Shown here in pieces: positions 44,214 through 54,049 of a DNA stretch of 64,000 nt (the first letter of the stretch is position 1; every line of letters begins with the position of its first letter). The stretch lies in the NCBI GenBank assembly GCA_001263235.1, contig LGRD01000007.1, positions 1-64,000 of the forward strand. The letters run 5' to 3'. The DNA is from Methylibium sp. NZG (GTDB lineage: Bacteria > Pseudomonadota > Gammaproteobacteria > Burkholderiales > Burkholderiaceae_C). The notes beneath the pieces are model-generated. The model had not been told where the DNA came from and ran no database searches. It was given only the letters and a program-made list of their open reading frames with translations. Both the position numbers and the translations under genes were made by a program.

Positions 44214-45199
44214 GTCTTTCCCGATTCTGATTGCTGGAACTCTGCGTAGGCGTCACACAAGCCTTGCGCCAACGGCGTGCGTGCGCGCCAACCGGTTTGC
44301 GTCAACAAGCTCACGTCCATCAACTTGCGAGGGGTGCCGTCGGGCTTGCTGGCGTCGAAGACGATGTCGCCGGTGAAGCCGGTGGTCTGGCGCACGAGCT
44401 GCGCCAGTTCGGCAATCGTCACGTCGGTGCCGGTGCCGATGTTGACCAGCGGCGGCTCGAAGCGGCCGGACTGGTTCTCGTCGCTGCCCAGCAGTGCCTG
44501 ATAGCGAATGTCGGGCAGGTTCATCAGGAACACGCAGGCGTCGGCCATGTCGTCGCTGTACATGAACTCGCGCCGCGGCGTGCCACTGCCCCACACCGTC
44601 ACGGTCGCATCGCCCCGCAGCTTGGCCTCGTGGAACTTGCGCAGCAGCGCCGGGATGACGTGGCTGTTCGTCGGGTGGTAGTTGTCGCCCGGGCCGTACA
44701 GGTTGGTCGGCATCGCGGCGAGGAATTTGGTGCCGTACTCGCGGTTGTAGCTCCAGCACATCTCGATGCCGGCGATCTTGGCCAGCGCATACGGCCGGTT
44801 GGTGGGCTCCAGCGGGCCGGTGAGCAGCGCGTCTTCACGCATCGGCTGCGCGGCGAGCTTGGGGTAGATGCAGCTGGAGCCCAGGAACAGCAGCCGCGTC
44901 ACGCCGGCCAAGTGTGCGGCGTGAATGACGTTGGTCTGGATGGCCAGGTTGTCGCGGATGAACTGGGCCGGGTAGGTGTTGTTGGCCACGATGCCGCCGA
45001 CCTTGGCGGCTGCCATGAAGACGTACTCGGGCTTTTCGGCCTCGAAAAAGCCGCGCGTGGCGCGTTCGTCGGTCAGGTCGAGTTCGGCGTGGGTGCGCGT
45101 GACGATGTTGCTGAACCCGGCAGCGCGCAGGTTGCGCACGATCGCCGAGCCGACCAGGCCACGGTGGCCCGCCACATAAATGCTCGCAGTCTTGTCCAT
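44210..45199 (-). CDS. fcl: GDP-L-fucose synthase
   Basis: 329 residues. The NADPH-binding [12 protein letters not shown], the Ser in [11 protein letters not shown] and YALAK give the SDR catalytic site; [20 protein letters not shown] is specific to the fucose synthase group. It converts GDP-4-keto-6-deoxy-mannose to GDP-L-fucose. The partner dehydratase Gmd, needed upstream in the pathway, is not in this window. Confidence 0.94.
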   Translation of the reverse strand: MDKTASIYVAGHRGLVGSAIVRNLRAAGFSNIVTRTHAELDLTDERATRGFFEAEKPEYVFMAAAKVGGIVANNTYPAQFIRDNLAIQTNVIHAAHLAGVTRLLFLGSSCIYPKLAAQPMREDALLTGPLEPTNRPYALAKIAGIEMCWSYNREYGTKFLAAMPTNLYGPGDNYHPTNSHVIPALLRKFHEAKLRGDATVTVWGSGTPRREFMYSDDMADACVFLMNLPDIRYQALLGSDENQSGRFEPPLVNIGTGTDVTIAELAQLVRQTTGFTGDIVFDASKPDGTPRKLMDVSLLTQTGWRARTPLAQGLCDAYAEFQQSESGKT

Positions 45200-45208
45200 G
45201 TTGACGTC

Positions 45209-46231
45209 TTAAGCGGCAAACCCGTTCGGGTTCATGCTCTGCCAACGCCAGCTGTCGGCGCACATCGCATCGAGGTTGCGCTGGCCTTGCCAACCCAGCA
45301 CCTGCCTGGCCAGGGCCGGATCCGCGTAACACGCGCCGATGTCGCCGGGCCGCCGCGCGACGATGTCGAACGGCACCGGCCTCTGGCTCGCGCGTTCGAA
45401 CGCGCGCACGAGTTCGAGCACGCTGTAGCCGGTGCCGGTGCCCAGGTTGGCGGTGACCGAGCGCTGCGCGTCGAGCAGGTAGCGCAGCGCGGCGACGTGG
45501 CCGTCAGCCAGGTCGAGCACGTGGATGTAGTCGCGCACGCCGGTGCCGTCGGGCGTGTCGTAGTCGTTGCCGAACACTTGCAGCCGCGGGCGCTTGCCGA
45601 TGGCCACCTGCGTGACGTAGGGCATCAGGTTGTTCGGCGTACCGCGAGGGTCTTCGCCGATGAGCCCGCTTTCGTGCGCGCCGACCGGGTTGAAGTAGCG
45701 CAGCAGCGCGACGTTCCATGATGGCTCGGCCTGCATCAGGTCGCGCAGGATGTTTTCGCCCATCAGCTTGGTGGCGCCGTAGGGGTTGGTGGTCGACAGG
45801 GCTGCGTCCTCAGTGATCGGCAGCCGCTCGGGCTTGCCGTAGACGGTGGCGCTGGAACTGAACACCAGCTTCTTGCAACCGTGCCGCTGCATCGTGTTGC
45901 ACAGGTTCAGCAGGCTCCCGAGGTTGTTGCTGTAGTAATCGAGCGGCTTGGCGGCACTTTCGCCGACAGCCTTGTAGGCGGCGAAGTGCACCGCCGCGTC
46001 GATGCGGCGGTTGGCGAACAGCGCCTCCATCGCGCCGGCGTTGCAAACGTCGGCCTGCACGAAGTCGGGCGCCGCGCCGCTGAGCGTGCGAAGGCGATTG
46101 AGCACCTCCGGCGAACTGTTGCTGAAGTTGTCGACGCCCAGCACGTCGAAGCCGGCGGCCTGCAGCGCAATCCAGGTGTGCGAGGCGATGTAGCCGGCGG
46201 CGCCGGTAAGCAAGATGGTGGGTCTGGTCAT
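45209..46231 (-). CDS. galE: UDP-glucose 4-epimerase
   Basis: 340 residues. GAAGYIASHTWIAL binds NAD, SSSATVYGKPE and NPYGATKLMGE carry the catalytic Ser, Tyr and Lys, and DYIHVLDLADGHV with the C-terminal WGWQS-like WRWQSMNPNGF are typical of GalE. It interconverts UDP-glucose and UDP-galactose. It is the first gene of galE-fcl-manC, spaced nine bases from fcl. Confidence 0.94.
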   Translation of the reverse strand: MTRPTILLTGAAGYIASHTWIALQAAGFDVLGVDNFSNSSPEVLNRLRTLSGAAPDFVQADVCNAGAMEALFANRRIDAAVHFAAYKAVGESAAKPLDYYSNNLGSLLNLCNTMQRHGCKKLVFSSSATVYGKPERLPITEDAALSTTNPYGATKLMGENILRDLMQAEPSWNVALLRYFNPVGAHESGLIGEDPRGTPNNLMPYVTQVAIGKRPRLQVFGNDYDTPDGTGVRDYIHVLDLADGHVAALRYLLDAQRSVTANLGTGTGYSVLELVRAFERASQRPVPFDIVARRPGDIGACYADPALARQVLGWQGQRNLDAMCADSWRWQSMNPNGFAA

Positions 46232-46350
46232 GAGGCTGAATTGCGTGCGTGCCGGGAAGCTTTCGGAGCCGAGCGATTCTCTATCAATCCCCTCCTGAGC
46301 CACTCATGGCCGCCGAGGGAACGGCCAGCCCGCGTGCCTACAATCCGTGC

Positions 46351-46935
46351 ATGTTTCACGCATTCCAATCGGCCCTCACGAACGAAGTCATGGCGCGTGC
46401 CGTGCTGCTCGTGAACCACGTGCTGGCCTCCGAGCCGGCCGCCGTGGCGCGGCTGCGCGCGCATGTTGGCCGTCGCCTGCGGCTGGACGTCAAGGGTTGG
46501 CCCGCCTGGCTGCCGCCGTTGCCCGCGTTGACATTTCGCATCACGCCGGCTGCGCTGGTCGAGTGGGCGGCGGAGCAGAGCGATCCGTCGCCGATGGCCC
46601 CGCGATCCGATGAGCCTGTCGATCTGCACATCAGCCTGGACGCGGCCAACCCCGCCAAAGTGCTGATGCAGGCACTCGGGGGCGAGCGGCCTCGCGTCGA
46701 CGTGGCGGGCGATGCCGCCTTTGCTGCCGATGTGAACTGGCTCTTCGAACATTTGCGGTGGGACGTCGAGGACGACCTGGCCAAGCTCGTCGGCCCGGCG
46801 CCGGCGCACGAAGTCGTGCGACTCGGCGGGCTGCTGGCCAGTGGCCTTCGCGATGCCGTCGATGGCCTCGGGGCGGTGGCCGCACGCGCAACGCGTTCGA
46901 GCCGCGGACCCGACAGCGCCGGACCGGCCGCTTGA
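46351..46935 (+). CDS. ubiJ: UbiJ, ubiquinone biosynthesis accessory factor (SCP2 domain)
   Basis: 194 residues. The N-terminal part is a sterol-carrier-type lipid-binding domain ([40 protein letters not shown]), followed by helices ending in ARATRSSRG. UbiJ holds ubiquinone precursors in the soluble Ubi complex. Its TGA overlaps the ubiB ATG (TGATG), so the two are coupled. It is divergent from galE across about 120 bases. Confidence 0.87.
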   Translation: MFHAFQSALTNEVMARAVLLVNHVLASEPAAVARLRAHVGRRLRLDVKGWPAWLPPLPALTFRITPAALVEWAAEQSDPSPMAPRSDEPVDLHISLDAANPAKVLMQALGGERPRVDVAGDAAFAADVNWLFEHLRWDVEDDLAKLVGPAPAHEVVRLGGLLASGLRDAVDGLGAVAARATRSSRGPDSAGPAA

Positions 46936-48494
46936 TGAGGCACCTGGCGCGCCTGATCGTCATCTGCGTGACGGTGCTGCGCTACGGGCTGGACGAGCTC
47001 GCGCTCTCAAGCTTTCGCCAGCCCTGGGTGCGCCTGGCAGTGCGCGTGGGCACGATCGGCCGCACGCTCGACGCACCGCGTGGCGAGCGGTTGCGCAAGG
47101 GGCTGGAGCGGCTCGGGCCGATCTTCGTGAAGTTCGGCCAGGTGCTGTCCACCCGCCGCGACCTGCTGCCCGCCGACCTCGCCGACGAGCTCGCGAAGCT
47201 GCAGGACGACGTGCCGCCGTTCCCGGCCGCGCAGTCGCGCGCGCTGGTCGAGAAAGCCTTCGGGCGGCCCATCGACGAGGTGTTTGCACGCTTCGACGCA
47301 GAGCCGGTGGCGAGTGCGTCGATCGCGCAGGTTCACTTCGCGCAACTGAAGGACGGCCGCGAGGTGGCGGTCAAGGTGCTGCGCCCCGGCATGCTGGAGG
47401 TGATCGATGACGACCTGGCGCTGCTGCGCACGATCGCGCGCTGGGTCGAGCGCCTGTCGGTGGACGGCAAGCGGCTCAAGCCGCGCGAGGTGGTGGCCGA
47501 GTTCGACAACCACCTGCACGACGAACTCGACCTGGTGCGCGAGGCTGCCAACGCCGCGCAACTGCGCCGCAACATGGAGGGGCTGAACCTCATCATGGTG
47601 CCCGAGATGGTGTGGCCGCTGTGCACGCAGAACGTGATCGTGATGGAGCGAATGAACGGCGTGCCGATCAGCCAGATGCAGCGGCTGGTGGAGGCCGGCG
47701 TGGACATCCCCAAGCTCGCACGCGACGGCGTGACGATCTTCTTCACGCAGGTGTTCCGCGACGGGTTCTTTCATGCCGACATGCACCCGGGCAACATCCA
47801 GGTGAGCCTGGCCCCAGCCACGTTCGGCCGCTACATCGCGCTCGACTTCGGCATCGTCGGCACGCTGACCGAGAGCGACAAGCAGTACCTGGCGCACAAC
47901 TTCATCGCCTTCTTCCGGCGCGACTACAAGCGCGTGGCCGAGCTGCACCTGGAGAGCGGCTGGGTGCCGCCGGGCACGCGGGTGGACGCGCTGGAAGGCG
48001 CGATCCGCGCGGTCTGCGAGCCGCACTTCGATCGGCCGCTGAAGGACATCTCGCTCGGCCAGGTGCTGCTGCGGCTGTTCCAGACGTCACGGCGCTTCAA
48101 CGTCGAGATCCAGCCGCAACTGGTGTTGCTGCAGAAGACGCTGCTCAACGTCGAAGGGCTGGGCCGCCAGCTCGACCCCGAGCTCGATTTGTGGAACACC
48201 GCCAAGCCATTTCTGGAGCGCTGGATGAACGAGCAGGTCGGCTGGCGCGGCCTTCTCGATCACCTGAAGGTCGAGGCGCCGCGCTATGTGCAACTGCTGC
48301 CGCAACTGCCGCGGCTGCTGCACCGGGCGCTGCAGCCGCGGCCAGCGGTCGACGCACAAATGATCGCGGCGCTGCTCGACGAACAGCAGCGCCGCCACCG
48401 CGGCGGCCCTTGGCGCTCGCTGGCCTGGGTCGGCGCGGGCGTTGTGCTGGGCGCTGCCGCCGCGCTTGTCGTGCTGCTTACTTGGCCGCTTTGA
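46935..48494 (+). CDS. ubiB: UbiB, ABC1/ADCK-type atypical kinase for ubiquinone synthesis
   Basis: 519 residues. [14 protein letters not shown] is the KxGQ motif, then [12 protein letters not shown] (Ala-rich loop), [20 protein letters not shown] and DFGIVG. One hydrophobic C-terminal segment ([20 protein letters not shown]) anchors it in the membrane. It supports CoQ synthesis as an ATPase. Its last 17 bases overlap the end of the convergent polyamine-type binding protein gene. Confidence 0.95.
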   Translation: MRHLARLIVICVTVLRYGLDELALSSFRQPWVRLAVRVGTIGRTLDAPRGERLRKGLERLGPIFVKFGQVLSTRRDLLPADLADELAKLQDDVPPFPAAQSRALVEKAFGRPIDEVFARFDAEPVASASIAQVHFAQLKDGREVAVKVLRPGMLEVIDDDLALLRTIARWVERLSVDGKRLKPREVVAEFDNHLHDELDLVREAANAAQLRRNMEGLNLIMVPEMVWPLCTQNVIVMERMNGVPISQMQRLVEAGVDIPKLARDGVTIFFTQVFRDGFFHADMHPGNIQVSLAPATFGRYIALDFGIVGTLTESDKQYLAHNFIAFFRRDYKRVAELHLESGWVPPGTRVDALEGAIRAVCEPHFDRPLKDISLGQVLLRLFQTSRRFNVEIQPQLVLLQKTLLNVEGLGRQLDPELDLWNTAKPFLERWMNEQVGWRGLLDHLKVEAPRYVQLLPQLPRLLHRALQPRPAVDAQMIAALLDEQQRRHRGGPWRSLAWVGAGVVLGAAAALVVLLTWPL

Positions 48495-49620
48495 AATTCG
48501 TGAACGTGCGTGTCTGCACGCGCCGGATGTCTTGCGGCAGGCTGTCGGGCGGGGTCATGCCGGCCAGGTCTTTCGCACTCAGGAAGATCGACTTGTTGTC
48601 GGCCACTTCCTTCTTCACGAACTTCAGCGAGGCCTTGTTCGGGTTGGCGTAGAAGACCTTGTTCGTCAGCGACGCGTGCACCTCCGGGCGCAGGATGTAG
48701 TTGATGAACGCGTGCGCATTGTTCGGGTGCTTGGCGTCGGCCGGAATGGCCATCGAGTCGAAGAACAGCGTGGCGCCGCTGGGCGGCACGAGGGCTTCGA
48801 TGTTCTGGCCGGTCTTGCCTTCGATCGCGCGAGCGCGGGCGATGTTGATGTCGCCCGAATAGCCCATCACCGCGCACAGCGACCCCTTGGCCATCTCGTC
48901 GATGTAGCCCGACGACGAAAAGCGCGTCACGAACGGGCGCACCTTCTTCAGCATCGCACCGGCTGCGGGGTAGTCGGCGGCGTTGCGGCTGAAGCCGGGC
49001 TTGCCGACGTACAGCAGCGCCACCGGCAGCACCTCGGAGGCGGAGTCAAGGAAGTTCACGCCGCAGCTCTTGAGCTTGGAGGCGTACTTCGGGTCGAAGA
49101 TCAGCGACCACGGGTTGGCCGGCATCGGCTCGGCGCCCAGCGCCTTCTTGACCTTGTCGACGTTGATGCCCACGGTGACGTAGCCCCACAGCCAGTTCAC
49201 GAGAAACTGGTTGCCCGGGTCCACCTTGGCCATCTGCTCCAGGATGGCGGGGTCGAGGTTGCCCCAGTTGCTCAATTGCGTGCGGTCGAGCGGGCGCAGC
49301 AGCTTGGCCTCGATCTGCTGCTTGGCGAAGTGCGCACCGGGCACCACGATGTCGTAGCCCGTCTTGCCGGCCACCAGCTTGGCGTGCAGGATCTCGTTGT
49401 TGTCGTAGTTGTCGTAGTTGACCTTGATGCCGGTTTCTTTCTCGAAGTTCTTGATCGTGTCTTCGGCGATGTAGTCGGACCAGTTATAGATGTTGAGCAC
49501 CTTGGGTTCCGGGCTGGCGGCACCGGCGGGCTGTGCCACGGCGGTGGCGCTGGCCAGGCCCAGCATCACGGCGCTGGCAACGGTGGCGAGGGGTCGAACG
49601 GTGAAGCGGGTCACGGGCAA
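48478..49620 (-). CDS. Spermidine/putrescine-type ABC substrate-binding protein
   Basis: 380 residues. Signal peptide to about residue 30 (SATAVAQP). [20 protein letters not shown] and [20 protein letters not shown] are hallmarks of PotD/PotF proteins, as are [16 protein letters not shown] and [10 protein letters not shown]. It binds polyamines or related cations in the periplasm. No ATPase or permease genes adjoin it. It ends inside ubiB and is divergent from the fmdB gene. Confidence 0.93.
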   Translation of the reverse strand: MPVTRFTVRPLATVASAVMLGLASATAVAQPAGAASPEPKVLNIYNWSDYIAEDTIKNFEKETGIKVNYDNYDNNEILHAKLVAGKTGYDIVVPGAHFAKQQIEAKLLRPLDRTQLSNWGNLDPAILEQMAKVDPGNQFLVNWLWGYVTVGINVDKVKKALGAEPMPANPWSLIFDPKYASKLKSCGVNFLDSASEVLPVALLYVGKPGFSRNAADYPAAGAMLKKVRPFVTRFSSSGYIDEMAKGSLCAVMGYSGDINIARARAIEGKTGQNIEALVPPSGATLFFDSMAIPADAKHPNNAHAFINYILRPEVHASLTNKVFYANPNKASLKFVKKEVADNKSIFLSAKDLAGMTPPDSLPQDIRRVQTRTFTNFKAAK

Positions 49621-49706
49621 ACTCCTTGGTCGGTGAAGCGTTGATGAAGCGGCGAATCAAACCCACCTCAGAACGCTGATGAGGCGAACGCGCTGACATG
49701 CGCCCG

Positions 49707-49712
49707 TATAAT
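49707..49712 (+). promoter_or_regulatory. TATAAT -10 element before the fmdB-aspS genes
   Basis: A perfect TATAAT sits 35 bases before the fmdB-like ATG in otherwise GC-rich sequence. No standard -35 hexamer is present at 16-18 bases (CTGACA at 49693-49698 is too close), so expression may need an activator or an extended -10. Confidence 0.5.
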
Positions 49713-49746
49713 TCTAGGTTTTCCGTTTCGAATCAAGGGCTTAGCC

Positions 49747-50202
49747 ATGCCAATCTATGCCTACCGCTGCGAAGCGTGCGGCCACGCGAAGGATGTGCTC
49801 CAGAAGTTCTCGGACCCGTTGTTGACGGTCTGCCCGTCGTGCGGCGCCGGGGCCTTCAAGAAGCAGGTCACTGCGGCGGGCTTTCAGCTCAAGGGATCGG
49901 GCTGGTATGTGACCGACTTTCGAGGTGACTCCAAGGCTGGCAAGCCAGCCGCCGACGGTGCGTCCGCCAGCGCGCCCCAGGACGGCGCGGCGACAGCGGA
50001 TGCGGCCAAGAGCGGCGACGGCAAGGGCGAGGCTGAGAAGGGCGCAGCGGCGAAGGCCGACACGGGCAAGAGCGAGGCGGCCGCCGCCAAGGCCGGCGTG
50101 GCTGCCAGACCCGCAAGCGCACCCGCACCCGCACCCGCACCCGCTGCTGCGCCTGCGGCCCCATCGGCAACGGGCTCCGGCACCCCGGCCGGCGGCCGCT
50201 GA
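49747..50202 (+). CDS. FmdB-family zinc-ribbon protein
   Basis: 151 residues. The start PIYAYRCEACGHAKDVLQKF and later CPSCGAGAFKKQVTAAGF give the four-Cys FmdB-type zinc ribbon. The remaining 90 residues are Ala/Gly/Lys-rich and end in Ala-Pro repeats (APAPAPAPAAAPAAPSAT), unlike short FmdB proteins. Function unknown, possibly transcriptional. It opens the operon with the DUF502 gene and aspS. Confidence 0.9.
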   Translation: MPIYAYRCEACGHAKDVLQKFSDPLLTVCPSCGAGAFKKQVTAAGFQLKGSGWYVTDFRGDSKAGKPAADGASASAPQDGAATADAAKSGDGKGEAEKGAAAKADTGKSEAAAAKAGVAARPASAPAPAPAPAAAPAAPSATGSGTPAGGR

Positions 50203-50217
50203 ACCGCGGACACGCCC

Positions 50218-50865
50218 TTGAAGAAATACCTCATCGCCGGCCTGCTGGTCTGGTTGCCGCTGGCCATCACGATCTGGGTGCTGCACTCGGCGCTCGGCCT
50301 GCTGGACGGCGTGTTCTGGTGGGTGCTCAATGCCACCCAGGCGGTGCTGCCGGCGGGGGCGCACGGCTTCATCGAGAGCCTGCGCCACGTGCCAGGCTTG
50401 GGCGTGATCGTGCTGCTGCTGGCGCTGCTGCTCACCGGCGCGTTCGCCGCCAACATCGTCGGCCAGTGGTGGCTGCAGCGGGGGCACTGGCTGCTCAACC
50501 GCATCCCGATCGTCAAGTCGATCTACAGCTCGGTCAAACAGGTGTCGGACACGTTGTTCTCGAGCAGCGGCAACGCGTTTCGAGAAGCCGTGCTGGTGCA
50601 GTACCCGCGCGCCGGTTCGTGGACGATCGCGTTCGTCACCGGCAAACCCGGCGGCGAGACGGCGCAGCACCTGGTGGGCGACTACGTCAGCGTGTACGTG
50701 CCGACCACGCCCAACCCGACGTCGGGGTTCTTTCTGATGCTGCCGCGCGCCGACGTGATCGAGCTCAAGATGAGCGTGGACGAGGCGCTGAAGTACGTGA
50801 TCTCGATGGGCGTCGTCGCCCCGCCGGTCGCCGCGATTGCGCCACCGGCGCTGGCCCGAAATTGA
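50218..50865 (+). CDS. DUF502 membrane protein
   Basis: 215 residues from TTG 50218. Two hydrophobic segments near the N-terminus (GLLVWLPLAITIWVL, VIVLLLALLLTGAFAANIVG) precede RIPIVKSIYSSVKQVSDTLF and FVTGKPGGET, diagnostic of DUF502. It is between the fmdB-like gene and aspS, as usual in Burkholderiales. Its role is unknown. Confidence 0.92.
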   Translation: MKKYLIAGLLVWLPLAITIWVLHSALGLLDGVFWWVLNATQAVLPAGAHGFIESLRHVPGLGVIVLLLALLLTGAFAANIVGQWWLQRGHWLLNRIPIVKSIYSSVKQVSDTLFSSSGNAFREAVLVQYPRAGSWTIAFVTGKPGGETAQHLVGDYVSVYVPTTPNPTSGFFLMLPRADVIELKMSVDEALKYVISMGVVAPPVAAIAPPALARN

Positions 50866-51024
50866 CGCGGCTGGGCGTTCGGCAGACGCTCCAGCCCGCG
50901 CCCTGCAACGCAGCGCGCCCCGACCAGAGCCCCACAGCATCGACCGGCAAGAGCCTTGATCGGCTTGCGCACACACCACCGGCGGCACGCTCAAACCGTG
51001 CCACCCGATTGACGGAGTGATTTC

Positions 51025-52815
51025 ATGAGAACTACCTACTGCGGCCTCGTCAGCGAAACGCTGCTCGGCCAAACCGTGACCCTGATGGGCTGGGCCCACC
51101 GCCGCCGCGACCACGGTGGCGTGATCTTCATCGACCTGCGCGACCGAGAGGGCTTGGTGCAGGTGGTGTGCGACCCCGACCGCGCCGAGATGTTCAAGGT
51201 GGCCGAGGAGATCCGCAACGAGTTCTGCCTCAAGATCGTCGGCAAGGTGCGCGCGCGCCCGGCCGGCACCGAAAACGCCAACCTCACGAGCGGCAAGATC
51301 GAGGTGCTGTGTCTGGAGTTGGAGGTGCTCAACCCCAGCGTGACGCCGCCGTTCCAGATGGACGAAGACAACCTGTCGGAGACCACGCGGCTGACGCACC
51401 GGGTGCTCGACCTGCGCCGCCCCTTCATGCAGCGCAACATGAAGCTGCGTTATCGCGTGGCGATGGAGGTGCGCAAGTTCCTCGATGCGAACGGCTTCAT
51501 CGACATCGAAACGCCGATGCTCACCAAGAGCACGCCCGAGGGCGCGCGCGACTACCTCGTGCCCAGCCGCGTGCACGACGGCATGTTCTTCGCGCTGCCG
51601 CAGAGCCCGCAGTTGTTCAAGCAGTTGCTGATGGTGGCCGGCTTCGACCGCTACTACCAGATCACCAAGTGCTTCCGCGACGAAGACCTGCGCGCCGACC
51701 GCCAGCCCGAGTTCACGCAGATCGACATCGAGACCAGCTTCCTCACCGAGGAAGAGATCCGCACGATGTTCGAGGGCATGATCCGCAGCACCTTCGAGCA
51801 CGCCATCGGCGTCAAGCTGCCGGCCTTCCCGGTGATGCTTTATTCGGACGCGATGCGGCTGTACGGCTCCGACAAGCCCGACCTGCGCGTGAAGCTCGAA
51901 TTCACCGAGCTGACCGACGTGATGGGCACGGTGGACTTCAAGGTGTTCTCGGGCCCGGCCTTGATGAAGGACGGCCGTGTGGTCGCGCTGCGCATCCCCG
52001 GCGGCGCCGAGATGAGCCGCAGCGAGATCGACGCTTACACCGAGTTCGTCAAGATCTACGGCGCCAAGGGGCTGGCGTGGATCAAGGTGAACGACGTGGC
52101 CAAAGGCCGCGAGGGGCTGCAGTCGCCCATCGTGAAAAACCTCCACGACGCCGCGCTCGCCGACGTGCTCAAGCGCACCGGCGCGCAAAACGGCGACCTG
52201 CTGTTCTTCGGTGCCGACAAGGCCAAGGTCGTCAACGACGCCATCGGCGCGCTGCGCGTGAAGATCGGCCACAGCGACTTCGGCAAGGCGCACAACCTGG
52301 CCCAAGGCGCGTGGGAGCCGCTGTGGGTGGTGGACTTTCCGATGTTCGAGTACGACGACGGTGCGCAGCGCTGGAACGCGGTGCACCACCCGTTCACGAG
52401 CCCGAAAGACGGCCATGAAGATTGGCTGGAGACCGACCCCGGCCGCTGCATCGCCAAGGCCTACGACGTGGTGCTGAACGGCATCGAACTCGGCGGTGGC
52501 TCGGTGCGGATTCACCGCGAGGAAGTGCAGAGCAAGGTGTTCCGCGCGCTCAAGATCGATGCCGACGAAGCGCAGGCCAAGTTCGGCTTCCTGCTCGACG
52601 CGCTGCAGTACGGTGCGCCGCCGCACGGCGGCATCGCGATCGGCCTCGACCGTTTCGTGATGCTGATGACCGGCGCCGAAAGCCTGCGCGACGTGATCGC
52701 CTTCCCCAAGACGCAGCGCGCGCAAGACCTGCTGACCAATGCGCCGGGGCCGGTGGATGAAAGGCAGTTGCGAGAGCTGCACATCCGGCTGCGCAACACC
52801 GGGGCGGCGGCGTGA
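51025..52815 (+). CDS. aspS: Aspartyl-tRNA synthetase
   Basis: 596 residues, normal bacterial length. The N-terminal OB-fold binds the anticodon ([20 protein letters not shown]); motif 2 is [18 protein letters not shown]; motif 3 is [20 protein letters not shown]; a GAD insertion lies between. It charges tRNA-Asp. Whether it is discriminating or also charges tRNA-Asn cannot be judged here. The ATG is preceded by GACGGAGTG. Confidence 0.97.
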   Translation: MRTTYCGLVSETLLGQTVTLMGWAHRRRDHGGVIFIDLRDREGLVQVVCDPDRAEMFKVAEEIRNEFCLKIVGKVRARPAGTENANLTSGKIEVLCLELEVLNPSVTPPFQMDEDNLSETTRLTHRVLDLRRPFMQRNMKLRYRVAMEVRKFLDANGFIDIETPMLTKSTPEGARDYLVPSRVHDGMFFALPQSPQLFKQLLMVAGFDRYYQITKCFRDEDLRADRQPEFTQIDIETSFLTEEEIRTMFEGMIRSTFEHAIGVKLPAFPVMLYSDAMRLYGSDKPDLRVKLEFTELTDVMGTVDFKVFSGPALMKDGRVVALRIPGGAEMSRSEIDAYTEFVKIYGAKGLAWIKVNDVAKGREGLQSPIVKNLHDAALADVLKRTGAQNGDLLFFGADKAKVVNDAIGALRVKIGHSDFGKAHNLAQGAWEPLWVVDFPMFEYDDGAQRWNAVHHPFTSPKDGHEDWLETDPGRCIAKAYDVVLNGIELGGGSVRIHREEVQSKVFRALKIDADEAQAKFGFLLDALQYGAPPHGGIAIGLDRFVMLMTGAESLRDVIAFPKTQRAQDLLTNAPGPVDERQLRELHIRLRNTGAAA

Positions 52816-52848
52816 GCTTGCGCTGACTCTGCGCTCGGCGGCGATGGC

Positions 52849-52859
52849 TAGAATAGCTA
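52849..52859 (+). promoter_or_regulatory. Putative -10/operator (TAGAAT overlapping TAGCTA) for the Phd-CcdB pair
   Basis: TAGAAT at 52849-52854 runs into the palindrome TAGCTA at 52854-52859, in an AT-rich island 22 bases before the antitoxin start. An ill-matching -35 (CTGACT at 52823-52828, spacer 20) is the only candidate. Autoregulation would be expected for such a pair. Confidence 0.35.
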
Positions 52860-52880
52860 ATAATGCCCAGGAGTGCCAAC

Positions 52881-53153
52881 ATGGACGTGACCGCCACGGA
52901 AGCCAAGAACCGCCTCGGACAGGTGCTCGAACAGGCGCAGCGCGAGCCGGTGTTCATCGAGAAGTCCGGGCGTCGGCACAGCGTGGTGCTGTCCGTGGAG
53001 CAGTACGACAAGCTGCTCGGCGCGCAGCGGCGCAAGAAGGGCGAGGCCGACCCCGGGCAGGTGTTCTACGAGAAGTACAAGGACTGGGTCGACATGCAGA
53101 ACGAGCACTGCGAGAAGTACGGTGTGTTCGGCGACGAGTGGCGGGCCTGGTAA
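52881..53153 (+). CDS. Hybrid antitoxin: Phd-type DNA-binding half with CcdA-like toxin-binding tail
   Basis: 90 residues from the ATG at 52881, which has an ideal ribosome site CAGGAG (52868-52873); an upstream ATG at 52863 is less favoured. Residues 1-48 (DVTATEAKNRLGQVLEQAQ, SVVLSVEQYDKLL) are Phd/YefM-like. The C-terminal end, W-x3-N-x-E and YGVFGDEWRAW, instead resembles the CcdA tail that neutralises CcdB (N-x-E and G-x-F-x-DE-x-R-x-W). The partner gene next door is indeed CcdB-like. The domains appear to have been swapped between antitoxin families. Confidence 0.75.
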   Translation: MDVTATEAKNRLGQVLEQAQREPVFIEKSGRRHSVVLSVEQYDKLLGAQRRKKGEADPGQVFYEKYKDWVDMQNEHCEKYGVFGDEWRAW

Positions 53154-53172
53154 GCACACTTCGGTCGTCACC

Positions 53173-53490
53173 GTGGCGCAGTTCGACGTCTTCGAGAACC
53201 CTTCGCCGCGGGCGCGCGAAGGCTTCCCGTACCTCGTGGACATGCAAAGCACGCAGTTGCGGCAACTGCCGACGCGTTTGATGATGCCGCTGCAGCGTCT
53301 GTCGCGCGCGCCCGTTGGCCTGCCGCGCCGGCTGGGCATGGCGGTGACGATCGAAGGTGAGCGCCTGTACCTGGCGCCGCACCAATGTGCTGCCGTTCCA
53401 CTGAAGTTGCTGGGCAAACCGTTGCTGTCGCTGAGCACGGATCAACATGTGCTGAGAGACGCCCTCGACGCGGTGGTCAGCGGTGTCTGA
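53173..53490 (+). CDS. CcdB-family toxin
   Basis: 105 residues from GTG 53173. AQFDVFENPSPRAREGFPYL, LVDMQST, PTRLMMPLQRL and LYLAPHQCAAVPLKLLG align with CcdB. The protein ends SGV, whereas the F-plasmid toxin ends WGI with a Trp needed for gyrase poisoning; the Trp is absent here, so activity on gyrase is uncertain. The gene overlaps the next gene (nudB) by eight bases and follows the antitoxin by 19. Confidence 0.8.
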   Translation: MAQFDVFENPSPRAREGFPYLVDMQSTQLRQLPTRLMMPLQRLSRAPVGLPRRLGMAVTIEGERLYLAPHQCAAVPLKLLGKPLLSLSTDQHVLRDALDAVVSGV

Positions 53491-53950
53491 CCTGCGCCCA
53501 CCCAAGATCCCGCAATCGGTGCTGGTGGTGATCCACACCGCCGAGCTCGACGTGCTGCTGATCGAGCGCGCCGACCGGCCTGGTTTCTGGCAGAGCGTCA
53601 CCGGCTCGAAAGACGCGGTCGATGAGCCAGCGCACGAGACTGCGGTGCGCGAGGTGTTCGAAGAAACCGGCATCGCCGTCGGCAGCGCCGCCGTGCCGAT
53701 GGCGAACCTGCGCGACTGGCACTTGAGCAACGTCTACGAAATCTACCCGCAGTGGCGCCACCGCTACGCGCCAGGCGTGACGCACAACACCGAGCAGGTG
53801 TTCGGCCTGCGCGTGCCGCGCGACGTGCCCGTGCGCCTGAGCCCGCGCGAGCACCTGCAGCACGTGTGGCTGCCATGGCGCGAGGCCGCTGACCGCTGCT
53901 TCTCCGCGTCCAACGCCGAGGCCCTCTTGCACCTGCCGCGCTTTCTTTGA
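53483..53950 (+). CDS. nudB: Dihydroneopterin triphosphate diphosphatase (Nudix)
   Basis: 155 residues from GTG 53483. A full Nudix box is present: GSKDAVDEPAHETAVREVFE, then ETGI (G-x5-E-x7-REVFEETGI). The start KIPQSVLVVIHT and the end HVWLPWREA fit NudB, which removes pyrophosphate in folate synthesis. aspS and nudB are neighbours in Escherichia coli as well; here a toxin-antitoxin pair separates them. Confidence 0.88.
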   Translation: MSDLRPPKIPQSVLVVIHTAELDVLLIERADRPGFWQSVTGSKDAVDEPAHETAVREVFEETGIAVGSAAVPMANLRDWHLSNVYEIYPQWRHRYAPGVTHNTEQVFGLRVPRDVPVRLSPREHLQHVWLPWREAADRCFSASNAEALLHLPRFL

Positions 53951-53976
53951 GCTGAGCGTTCGATCTGAGCGCGGCC

Positions 53977-53993
53977 GATCGGCGCGACCGATC
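53977..53993 (+). terminator. Possible hairpin terminator after nudB
   Basis: GATCGG (53977-53982) and CCGATC (53988-53993) form a six-base stem with a five-base loop, followed by TGATAAAA. No T-run follows, so termination is uncertain. Confidence 0.35.
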
Positions 53994-54049
53994 TGATAAA
54001 AGTGCGTCGCGGCGGCGCCCGTCGCACATTTCCTTCGGACACCGCTTCC

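Noticed and set aside
49741-52782. Frame of more than 1000 codons on the minus strand opposite fmdB, DUF502 and aspS
   Set aside because: Gene-length antisense frames are common in high-GC DNA; its translation is Arg/His/Ala-rich and overlaps well-supported aspS.
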